The notes beneath the pieces are model-generated. The model saw only the letters and a program-made list of their open reading frames with translations, did no database searches and had not been told where the DNA came from. Shown one piece after another: positions 34,695-43,936 of a DNA stretch of 64,000 nt; positions within the stretch are counted from its first letter, which is position 1, and every line of letters begins with the position of its first letter. A program made the translations under genes and the position numbers. This DNA is from Rhodocollybia butyracea (lineage: Eukaryota > Basidiomycota > Agaricomycetes > Agaricales > Omphalotaceae). The stretch spans positions 229,230 to 293,229 of the forward strand of contig JADNRY010000052.1 in NCBI GenBank assembly GCA_015501585.1, in the 5' to 3' direction.

Positions 34695-37132
34695 ATCATA
34701 CGTAGTATATAAGGCCTTCTCTGAGGCCAGTACCCACAGTTCTCCAGTCTAGTTTCTTCTGTCTCTTGAGCCTCATGGCTTATTCAGTCCTACTGTAGAG
34801 TGCCCAGAACCTGGCCACCTTAATGGTTTTCTCCTCTTAGCGTGGCCTAAGGCACCTATTATGTGTTTCGGTGCAGTCAAAATCATTGTTTAGCATCAAG
34901 TTACGCACATTTTGAGACTGGTTTGAAGAATTTAGCATTTGATCTGAGCTCGTGGTGAGTTTATTTTGACGGCATCTCCCAAATTGGAAATGTCACTGAA
35001 GCTGGCCGGCAACGTTCAGCGCCAAGTAACAGGCCTTTCAAAGTCTGTAGCATTGAGAAACCTCAAACAGACTTAAGAAGACATATATTTCACAAGCTAT
35101 CTCATAGTTTAAAAGTACATTGCGAAGAATAATGACTAGGATTTGCCTTGTTTGCGTCTCTTGGGTACGCAAACATAGTCAACCACAGGAAGTATGGAAT
35201 GTATGGAATATGAAGCCAACAGGCTGCAAAAAGCTTTAAAGGATATCGTATGAGATATTGAGCAAGCCGAAGTCCATGCAAATTTTTTTGAGAGGCGTAG
35301 TTGCCACGGTATGGTCCTCTGAATAGGATTTGAACATAACAGGGTGTTCCATGGAGCCAATATCAGGCGGAAATATCTCTCTTGAGTGTTCCTATGCACT
35401 TGAGCATAAGCAGCGGAGTGTCTAGCACCCATGAAAGTGGTAATAGAGGGTGGCAGTCGAGAAACGGCGAACAAGGGTCAGCCGGAGCATCTGCCCAAAT
35501 AAGAAAATCAGGATTTCCCACCGTTTTCGCCGAAGATCAATTCATATCTCGGCAACTGCTTATCTGGCTGATGCCAAAGTTGGTGTCTAGCAAGATTACA
35601 ATGTCTACCACATTATAAGACTCATAGGAGCAAGATACAATAGCTCCTTTGCCTTCTATTCTCCAACTGGCCAGCTTCTAGACACCCCACAGTATGCCAG
35701 AAATTTACAACACTAGGTGCTATCTTGTGAAAGATCAAATGTGAAATCATTCCCTATAACTTTTTTCATGCTGGTCCTTCCAACACTGCTCATATCCTGG
35801 TAAATACTACATTATCAGACTCCTTGCATGAGATCGGATTACTGAATCATTTTAACGCACCTCCAGCCTCACTGAAGTCCCAGCGTTGTTAATAGCATTG
35901 ACAGGATGAGCAAAATTCAAGCCAGTTGTTGGATTTCTTGGCTATGGTAAGAAATGTGAATTTTTCTCATATAGGCTGACTGGGTAGAGAGACAGACTGT
36001 AGTAATTGAACTGTCTACTTGTGAAATGCTTCTCAAGCTGTCTCTTGCATTGAGTCTGTTAGAAACAATTAGGAGATATGTGACACATCCTGCATTGCAC
36101 GTACGTAGCCAGCAATGAGTTTGCATATACTACCAGACACCAGATCTATTAGCAACAGAAGAGCATGAAACTTTGTATACCCACAGTTTCCCACAACTTC
36201 AAATAATGCATAGAACTTTAGATTTGATGGGTGGATTAAAACATCAGACTAGAAAATTAACTTGTAATTTAATGTCAAAATACAAATCAAGACAGCGTAC
36301 CAGAACCAGGGTTACAATATCAGTCAGACTAGTGATAGGGTGTAAATTTGTATTCATGAAACCCAAAAAACCATACCTTGTCACAGCCCCTACATTGATG
36401 AGGTAAAACATCAAACGGTTAATCATAGGAAGGGTTCTACCTCAAAATATAAATGTTTGTTGACCAATTTTGCTTGATCAATCTACTTACCTGCGATTTG
36501 CGTAGTCCTCCTCAGATACTGTGGACCGAAAACGGTTCATGTAAAATAATAGTGAGCATGTAATGCTTATATCAGCCGCTATAGCTGTTGATAATGCAGC
36601 TGTACCGAGGTCCTATGCCGATATAAGTGTTAGACCCATCTACTGCAAAATATAGTTTGTGAAAAATTTAGCACACCCCCAACTTATCTGAACCTAAAAT
36701 CTTTGAAACTTTTTGGGCAAGGATCCTGCGAGAATATCAGTACTGAGCAGTACCATAGTATATAAAATAGCTTGCATTTTGGCATACAGGGCTAAATAAT
36801 AACACCAAGATCAGGCTCGGGTCAAGCGATCAAAAATGAACTCTCACCCAGACCCGACGCTATGCATTCATTGTTTGTTCATTAATATTTCCGGTTTCAA
36901 TTCAGTATCAATGTGGCTGGACAAACCCAAATTTGCAACAGCAAAGATCATCTGTCCATCCCCACTAAAATTAATATGATTTCCAGTCATGGACCCAGGC
37001 CAATTAAAACCCACAATAAGTCCAATAATGTACCAGTTGTTTTTGCTTACTGTCATTGTTCAATGTTCACAAATCAGCAAAGAGATTGACACATAGAAAA
37101 ATGCCTCACAAACTTTGACCCGGTATGTGAAG

Positions 37133-37540
37133 TGTCACAGATTTCTATTCATTTGCTTTATCTTATATTTTATCTTATCTATCAATATCTTATCTGTGCC
37201 ATGGGCTTATCATTACATTAGATCTATATCTTATTTATTACTTAAAGTAGATAGATACCAGATGTATTACTGTCTAACCTTGACAGACAGTGTCACCTTT
37301 GACAGATGGTGACACCTTTTGACAGATAGTTTCACCTTGACAGTAGAACCTTCTGGAACTACCCAGAGTAAAGTACTCTGGGTCCTATTTAGTTACACAT
37401 GTATATAAGTAGTGGGGTCTGCTCCTACAGTCCCCAGACTCAAGAACATCTTATTGTCTTCATACAAGCATCTCTCTCTCACACTTAGCTTCTTACTTCC
37501 CCTATCAACACATTAAGCAGGTGAGCTTAGATTTGTGATA
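37133..37540 (+). repeat. 5' LTR (408 bp)
   Basis: It starts TGTCACAG and ends TTTGTGATA. It differs from the 3' LTR by one substitution (TTCTGGAAC against TTCTAGAAC near 37349) and by one extra unit of a 19-20 bp repeat built around TTGACAGA and GTGACACC (37280-37345 region). A TATA box and pyrimidine-rich downstream sequence mark the probable promoter. Confidence 0.9.
37402..37409 (+). promoter_or_regulatory. LTR TATA box
   Basis: TATATAAG sits in the last third of the LTR, about 140 bp before its end, and occurs identically in the 3' LTR near 43798. This is the expected position for the RNA polymerase II start of the element. Confidence 0.6.
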
Positions 37541-38107
37541 GTTTCTTGAGTCTTGCTGCTTTGCTGCCTGTTGCTACTGCATCAGGTGGTAGGTTCCTTT
37601 GTTGCAGGTTGTCCAGTCTTCCTTCTGTCATCTTTGGGTCCTGGGGGATTACTGTCAGTTCTGGGGGTTATTGCCAGTTCTGGGGGATCTTTGATGCTGT
37701 TCCTGAAAAGGACTGTGTCTTCTATGGGATGCACCTTCTCCTTGAAGGGTGGCTCAACTCTGAGAGCTGCATGCTGACCTATTTGCCGGGCCCTAGGCAT
37801 AAGGGGTATTTGCTGCATTTTAACTTTATTGTTGAAGGATGCAACAGACTGGTCACTGCTCTTGTCACTCAGCATGCCATGAGCCTTTGGGTATCGACGG
37901 CTAAACCAGTTTGGGCAGATTGAGTCGCTTGTGTTATACAAGGGCCAAAACCCATTTGCTATGTGAAAGTGCACACATAGAGACTTGCCACTTTGACGAA
38001 GAAGACATCAAGACCTGGACAACTACAACACTGGACACCACCTTTTCCCTTGTACTCTGTCTGCTGAAAAGCAACGTTGTACTTATGCCATTTGCCACAG
38101 TGCCACT

Positions 38108-38830
38108 ATGCCAAAACAGTACCATGATCGCCAAACCTTTGCCAGAGATATTAATACTGGTCTATATGAACGCATCATCATTCATAGGGCAACACGCCAG
38201 AAGTTTGCCCGAGTGGGGGCGCCACGCCGCATCACAATCCCTTCCCAACTCCCTCCAAAAATCCGTCCACTTACCCTAGAGGAACGGATCTCCTTCTCTA
38301 ACTACCATGGAGAGGAGAGAAACACACTCAGCCTTCTGTCTCGCCTCACCCAGGAAAAATCCAAATTGGAGGACAGAATTACCAACTCACCAACTCCCCT
38401 TGTTGATCGGATTACAGACCCACTTCCCTTTCCATCCATTCACATTCCTCCTCCTATCCCTTCAGAAATCAAATTCCGGAAGGAGAAATTCCTATGCCGC
38501 ATCAAGGAATTCCGACCAATGGTCTTAGCCACTATAAATCGGTACCTCCCTCTGTTTGATCTATTAAATGAGGATGATGAGATGGAATGGACTGGAGAAT
38601 CATTCAGGGTCCCTCATGATACTCGGAATGAGTTATGGAGATGGTTTCTAGAATTACAGAGATTTGAGATGGACATGAATTCTGTAGGACACACTCTCAC
38701 TCATGCACAGTGGAGACAACTCAAAAGGGAACTTAAGCGGCTGGGGAAGTTTGAACTAAAAAGTCTAAATAGTCAACTCCCTGAGATTTGTACTGCACTC
38801 ATGGCATTAGATATCACACTACCACTATAA
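38108..38830 (+). CDS. extra ORF upstream of gag in the Gypsy element (240 aa)
   Basis: An intact ATG-to-stop frame lies between the 5' LTR leader and gag. The product is basic and Pro/Leu-rich at the N-terminal half (Pro-x-Pro runs near residues 95-120) and helical, Trp/Arg/Leu-rich at the C-terminal half. I do not recognise any domain. Ordinary Ty3/Gypsy elements have no ORF here. Codon use resembles gag and pol, and the frame has survived undamaged, so it probably belongs to the element rather than being captured by chance. It could be an accessory protein (RNA-binding, envelope-independent) or an N-terminal gag-like duplicate; neither can be shown from sequence alone. Confidence 0.65.
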   Translation: MPKQYHDRQTFARDINTGLYERIIIHRATRQKFARVGAPRRITIPSQLPPKIRPLTLEERISFSNYHGEERNTLSLLSRLTQEKSKLEDRITNSPTPLVDRITDPLPFPSIHIPPPIPSEIKFRKEKFLCRIKEFRPMVLATINRYLPLFDLLNEDDEMEWTGESFRVPHDTRNELWRWFLELQRFEMDMNSVGHTLTHAQWRQLKRELKRLGKFELKSLNSQLPEICTALMALDITLPL

Positions 38831-38930
38831 ATTGTACTTGGCATAAAATTAATTGGCACTTTATTTTCTCAATCCTAACTTTGTTTTTTTTATCACAAAC
38901 ACATTGGCTAATTACCATTAAGCAGTAGAA

Positions 38931-40406
38931 ATGTCATCTTTCACACCTTACCAACCTAACATCTCAATGGTTGATGTAGAGAACTGGGCTGAAAGTGTAG
39001 CTCAAAATGTGGATATGACAACTATTGGCTTTGGTTCTGAAGCCCAGCGTAATGAGGTTGGACGGTTATTCCGAAATGCCCACTTGACAACTAGTAGCAC
39101 TGTTAAAAATTATGTTGACCAACATATTGATGAGCTTTCTGATTGGATGAATGAAGCTTTTAGTATGGCTGCTCATACCCAGGATGCTCTCAAGGAGGAA
39201 ATTAAAAACCTCAGGCAACTAGTTGACACACAGGCCCAACTTCTTCAGGCCTATAAAACCCAGTTGGATAGAATCCCTGCTGGAACTGGTGCTGGCTCCA
39301 TCACTAGACTTAAAGTCCCTGAACCACCAACATTCTCTGGGACAGATAACAAAATGTCACTGGAGGATTGGTTAAATCAAGTCACTCTGTATTGTTCATC
39401 ATCTGGCATTGTGACAGATCACCAAAAAATTGTGACTGCACTGACTCGCTTACGTTCACCTGCCACAACATACATGAAGCGCTACTTTGATGACAACCGT
39501 CTTGGAAAAGACTTGGGACTTTGGGATAAATTTGTAGAGGAGTTAACCACTATTTATGGCCGCCGTGATGACAAAGAAGGAGCAAAGGATGAGCTCACTC
39601 AGCTTTGGACCAATAAAACTTTGGCCAATAAGGACTTCATTAAATATGCTGAACAATACCGCACTTTGGCACGCCTTGTTGAATATCAAGACAATATCCA
39701 TATTGACAAGCTGCGGAATGTTATCTCACAAGAATTGCGTAATGCACTTGTGCTACTTGAAGTTGTAGGAAAATCACCTACCAAATGGGAGGAGTACTTA
39801 GAGCTTCTCCTGTTGGCCTACAAAAGCTTACATCCTGAGAAAACTAAAGGCTCTATTTTTGGCACTGGAAACAGTAAAGGCAATGGCAATGGCAACAATG
39901 ATCCACAACCTATGGAGATTGATATGGCAAAAAGAGGGAAGGGTAAAACACCAGAACAAATAAATTCCCAGGAGACAAAAGGCAAACTTTGCCAAATATG
40001 CTCTGCAAAGGGTTTGAAATTCAAAGCAAAAAGTCATAATACCAATGACTGCTATGACAAACCTGGGAATGAGAATAAACGCCCTGCTCCTAAACCCTCT
40101 AATTCAACTCCATCAACCAGTGGACAGGGACATAAAGGAAAGCAGCCTGTGCATGGAGATAAAAAATCATTCAAAGCACGGCTGTTGGAATTATTTGATG
40201 AACTTGACAATGATGAGTCAGCAACCCCAACTGAAACTCTCAATGTCAATCATGCGAGCATCACCGAAATTGTCGAACCCATGCCATCTGAAAAGAGGGC
40301 AACTGCACAAGTCAATGATGTGCAGGAGGGAACTTCAAAACTGAAAAATCAGCCCAAGTGGGTCAGAAGTCGACAATACGAAGTGGATTTTCCACAAGGA
40401 CTGTAG
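38931..40406 (+). CDS. Gypsy gag polyprotein (491 aa)
   Basis: The frame is intact. Residues about 60-115 are a coiled-coil-like helix. The capsid region follows, with Pro-Glu-Pro-Pro-Thr-Phe-Ser-Gly and Leu-Glu-Asp-Trp-Leu near residues 130-150, and Trp-Asp-Lys-Phe-Val-Glu-Glu-Leu near 200, typical of fungal Ty3/Gypsy gag. Near residue 355 a Cys-x2-Cys...His-x4-Cys motif with an unusually long middle spacer resembles a zinc knuckle. It packages element RNA into virus-like particles. Its 3' end overlaps the pol frame (from 40319) in the -1 phase, so pol is probably made by -1 frameshifting, although no classic slippery heptamer is visible. Confidence 0.88.
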   Translation: MSSFTPYQPNISMVDVENWAESVAQNVDMTTIGFGSEAQRNEVGRLFRNAHLTTSSTVKNYVDQHIDELSDWMNEAFSMAAHTQDALKEEIKNLRQLVDTQAQLLQAYKTQLDRIPAGTGAGSITRLKVPEPPTFSGTDNKMSLEDWLNQVTLYCSSSGIVTDHQKIVTALTRLRSPATTYMKRYFDDNRLGKDLGLWDKFVEELTTIYGRRDDKEGAKDELTQLWTNKTLANKDFIKYAEQYRTLARLVEYQDNIHIDKLRNVISQELRNALVLLEVVGKSPTKWEEYLELLLLAYKSLHPEKTKGSIFGTGNSKGNGNGNNDPQPMEIDMAKRGKGKTPEQINSQETKGKLCQICSAKGLKFKAKSHNTNDCYDKPGNENKRPAPKPSNSTPSTSGQGHKGKQPVHGDKKSFKARLLELFDELDNDESATPTETLNVNHASITEIVEPMPSEKRATAQVNDVQEGTSKLKNQPKWVRSRQYEVDFPQGL

Positions 40407-43400
40407 AGGAGAATGTCTGTGATCTACAGTCTGGAAATTATATACCTAATATCAGCCTTAATAATAATGAAGTAGTTCTGGAATCTTGTGTAAATAGTAT
40501 AGCTCGTAACAAGAAAATGTCATTTAGACTTCCAGTAACACTTTGGGTATATGGTACAAAAGCGCAGGCCGAGGCTCTTGTTGACTCTGGGGCCACAACA
40601 AACTTCATTGACAAAGCATTTGTTGAAAGAAATCACCTGGTAACTGATAAATTGGCAAAACCGTATCCAGTATTGAATGCGGATGGAACACCTAATGTAG
40701 CAGGAGAAGTGAGTGAATATGTCAGTGCCTACCTTGAGATTGGCACACATAAAACCCGTCAAATCCTGTTTGTCACACAACTTGGTGATAAGGATATGAT
40801 GATTGGTTACTCCTACCTGTATAAACATAATCCAGAAATTAACTGGAAATCAGGGGAATGGGTATCCAATTCCCCGGATCTCTGATCTGGTTGATGCACT
40901 AAGCCAGGCATCAATCTTCACAAAAATTGATTTAAGATGGGGATACAATAATGTCCGCATTCGTGAAGGGGATGAATGGAAGACAGCATTCATTACTAAA
41001 AGGGGTCTTTTTGAGGCAACTGTCATGTATTTTGGGTTCTCTAATGCACCTGCCACATTCCAGTCTATGATGAATGACTTATTAGGTGATCTCATCAGGA
41101 AAGGGCAAGTTATGGTGTATTTGGATGATATCCTAATTTTTGGAAATGACAAGAAGGAACACAGGGAAATTGTCAAAGAAGTGCTGAAAAGGCTTCAAGA
41201 CAATGACTTGTATGCAAAAGCTGAAAAATGTTTCTTTGAACAAGATAGCATAGAGTACCTTGGCATGATCATCTCTCAAGGTTATGTTGCAATGGACTCA
41301 AAGAAGCTGTCTGGAGTTCTAGAGTGGCCTGTACCTGAAAAGGTCAAGCATGTTCAAGCTTTCTTAGGTTTTGCAAATTTTTATCGCAGATTTATCAAAG
41401 ATTTTGCTAAACTTGCTCAACCACTCACCAATCTCACCAAGAAGGATCAACCTTGGATCTGGGAAGAGGAACAGCAACAGACATTTGAAGCACTGAAACA
41501 AGCTTTTACCTCTGCCCCAATCTTAAGGATCCCGGATGACTCTAACCCATTCCGACTATCAACTGATGCAAGTGACTTTGCAGTTGGAGCAGTTTTGTCT
41601 CAACTGGACCCAGATGAAAATCTCTGGCATCCAGTAGCCTTCTATTCCAAGTCACTCAGTGTCCATGAAAGGAACTATGAGATATATGACAAGGAGCTCC
41701 TAGCAATTATTAGAGCACTAGAAGAGTATAGACATTATTTGGAAGGGCATCCAGAGAAATTTGAAATATGGTCAGATCATCAGAATTTGACTTACTTTAA
41801 ATCAGCTCAAAAGTTAACTCGGAGACAAGCACGATGGGCTCTGTACCTCACAAGGTTCAATTACTCCCTACACCACAAACCAGGGAAATCAATGCAAGCC
41901 GAAGACCCTCTGTCCAGGAGGCCAGATCATGAGAAGGGGATAGACCTTGATAACAATGACCAAATTTTGCTCAAACCTGAATTTTTTGCCATTCAGGCTA
42001 TCGAGGCATCTCATGCATCACCTGTCAATGACGATCAAATCCTAAGAGAGGTCAAGGAAGCACTACTTTCTGATGAAGTGACAAAGGATTACAAGTCACT
42101 GCTCAAGTCAGGACCACGAGAGTTTAAGAAATCTCTAGAAGAATGGAACTATGAAAATGGTCTATTACTTTACCGTGGAAAAGTTTACATACCAAAGAGC
42201 ACAAATGATCACTTGCGACGACGAATTGTTGAAATCCACCATGACATAACCTCTGCAGGACATCCTGGCAGATGGAAAACATATGAACTCATCTCTAGAA
42301 ATTACTGGTGGCCAGGGATGTCAATCTTTGTAAAGCATTATGTCACAGGTTGTGACACATGTCAGCGGATGAAAAACCGCCCACAAAAGCCTTTTGGGAC
42401 CTTACAACCAAACATGGTGCCTAATGGACCATGGGAGATCATTACCATTGATCTGATCACTCAGATACCAGAATCTAATGGGTACAATGCAATATGTGTA
42501 GTGGTGGACCGCCTATTAAAAAGGGCACACTTCTATCCCATTACAGTGAAATTTTCGGCCAAAGATCTGGCACAACTACTCTATGACAGGATCTATCCAT
42601 TGCATGGACTACCATTACAGATCATCTCTGACCGAGGACCACAGTTTGCAGGGGAGATTTTCCAAGAATGGTGCAAACTACTTGGAATTCAATCCACAAT
42701 GTCTACTGCATACCACCCACAGACAGATGGTCAAACTGAATGTGTTAATCAGATTCTGGAACAGTACCTTAGGTGCTATGTTGATTATAATCTCAGTGAT
42801 TGGGCAAAACTGTTAAGTACAGCAGAATTTGCCTACAACAACTTAGCACATGAGGGCACAAAGGAGAGTCCATTCTTCTTGGAATATGGACGTCATCTCC
42901 GTGCAGGTCCAACATTATTAAAGGAGGGTCTTCCAATTGACCTAAATGACATGATGCAAAGAAGATTTGAAGCCCAAGAGCAGGCAAAAGCAGCTCTAAA
43001 GTTAGCAGCTGAGCGGATGAAATGGTACTATGACCTGGGTGTACAGAACATTCCATTCAAAGTTGGAGACCTTGTATTACTAAATCTCAAGGACTACCAA
43101 ACTACAGAACAAGCACTCCGGCCTCGATATGAAGGACCATTCAAAATTATTGAAAAGTTGTCTGAAGTAACATTCAAACTGGAGTTGCCAGAAAAGTACC
43201 GTGCAATACACCCTGTATTTCATGCCAGCAAACTAGCCACCTATAATGAACCAACTATTGTTGGGCAAAAGAGTCCCACACCTCAACCAGTTACAATTGG
43301 TGGACAAGAGGAGTGGGTTGTGGAAGAAATTCTCCAACACAGAGTTCGTGGAAAAACCACCCAATACCTTGTACGATGGAAAGGATTCACTCGTGATCAT

Positions 43401-43505
43401 GATACCTGGGAACCTGAAGGAAATTTAAGGAATGCTCAGGAGATGATAAGAAAGTACAAAGCAAAAGGCCTCAAAGCTGTGAGGATGATGGAATTTGATG
43501 ATTAA
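40319..43505 (+). pseudogene. Gypsy pol (protease, RT, RNase H, integrase, chromodomain) with internal deletion
   Basis: Protease (40319-about 40860) has Val-Asp-Ser-Gly-Ala-Thr-Thr. It then joins directly, in another frame, to the middle of reverse transcriptase (Gly-Tyr-Pro-Ile-Pro, then Lys-Ile-Asp-Leu-Arg, Tyr-Leu-Asp-Asp). The protease-RT linker and the RT fingers are missing, perhaps 150-200 codons. The rest is intact: RNase H (Thr-Asp-Ala-Ser, Lys-Glu-Leu, Ser-Asp-His), integrase with HHCC zinc finger and a DD35E core (Thr-Ile-Asp, Ser-Asp-Arg-Gly, Thr-Glu-Cys-Val-Asn), and a C-terminal chromodomain (Tyr-Leu-Val-Arg-Trp-Lys-Gly) that in chromoviruses targets heterochromatin. Without the RT N-terminus this copy cannot make a working polymerase itself. 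Confidence 0.88.
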
Positions 43506-43534
43506 ACTCTGATTTCTCAACGGAGCTCAAATCT

Positions 43535-43547
43535 AAAGGGGGGGTGA
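43535..43547 (+). promoter_or_regulatory. polypurine tract
   Basis: AAAGGGGGGGTGA lies immediately before the 3' LTR, the normal site of plus-strand priming. Confidence 0.8.
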
Positions 43548-43936
43548 TGTCACAGATTTCTATTCATTTGCTTTATCTTATATTTTATCTTATCTATCAA
43601 TATCTTATCTGTGCCATGGGCTTATCATTACATTAGATCTATATCTTATTTATTACTTAAAGTAGATAGATACCAGATGTATTACTGTCTAACCTTGACA
43701 GATGGTGACACCTTTTGACAGATAGTTTCACCTTGACAGTAGAACCTTCTAGAACTACCCAGAGTAAAGTACTCTGGGTCCTATTTAGTTACACATGTAT
43801 ATAAGTAGTGGGGTCTGCTCCTACAGTCCCCAGACTCAAGAACATCTTATTGTCTTCATACAAGCATCTCTCTCTCACACTTAGCTTCTTACTTCCCCTA
43901 TCAACACATTAAGCAGGTGAGCTTAGATTTGTGATA
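43548..43936 (+). repeat. 3' LTR (389 bp)
   Basis: Identical to the 5' LTR except for one substitution and one fewer 19-20 bp TTGACAGA-type unit. It ends TTTGTGATA. The next base belongs to the interrupted Plavaka-type gene. Confidence 0.9.

Larger units (their letters stand above)
33304..37132. other. AT-rich TE-derived region without genes
   Basis: No intact gene is seen in 3.8 kb. 33560-33800 is rich in AAGTTGCC and its complement. 34040-34190 holds a degenerate tandem repeat. 34632-34694 is a near-perfect hairpin followed by a TATA-like box. A minus-strand frame at 37056-36868 (62 codons) reads like protein (Val-Gly-Phe-Asn-Trp-Pro-Gly-Ser-Met-Thr-Gly-Asn) but is not recognised. It lies 76 bp from the young Gypsy LTR and may be part of an older element. 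Confidence 0.4.
37133..43936 (+). mobile_element. young chromodomain Ty3/Gypsy (chromovirus) element with extra ORF and deleted pol
   Basis: It is bounded by two nearly identical LTRs (408 and 389 bp) with ends TGTCACA...TGTGATA. The internal order is leader, extra ORF (38108-38830), gag (38931-40406), protease, reverse transcriptase, RNase H, integrase and chromodomain (to 43505), then polypurine tract. No target-site duplication is visible (GTGAAG before, GTATTG after). The right end abuts the C-terminal coding part of a Plavaka-type transposase pseudogene, so it inserted into that gene. pol carries an internal deletion, so this copy is probably not autonomous. Confidence 0.92.

Noticed and set aside
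40358..40885. Separate protease gene starting with GTG
   Set aside because: This frame is the -1 continuation of gag as part of pol; a GTG start is not expected in a fungal element.
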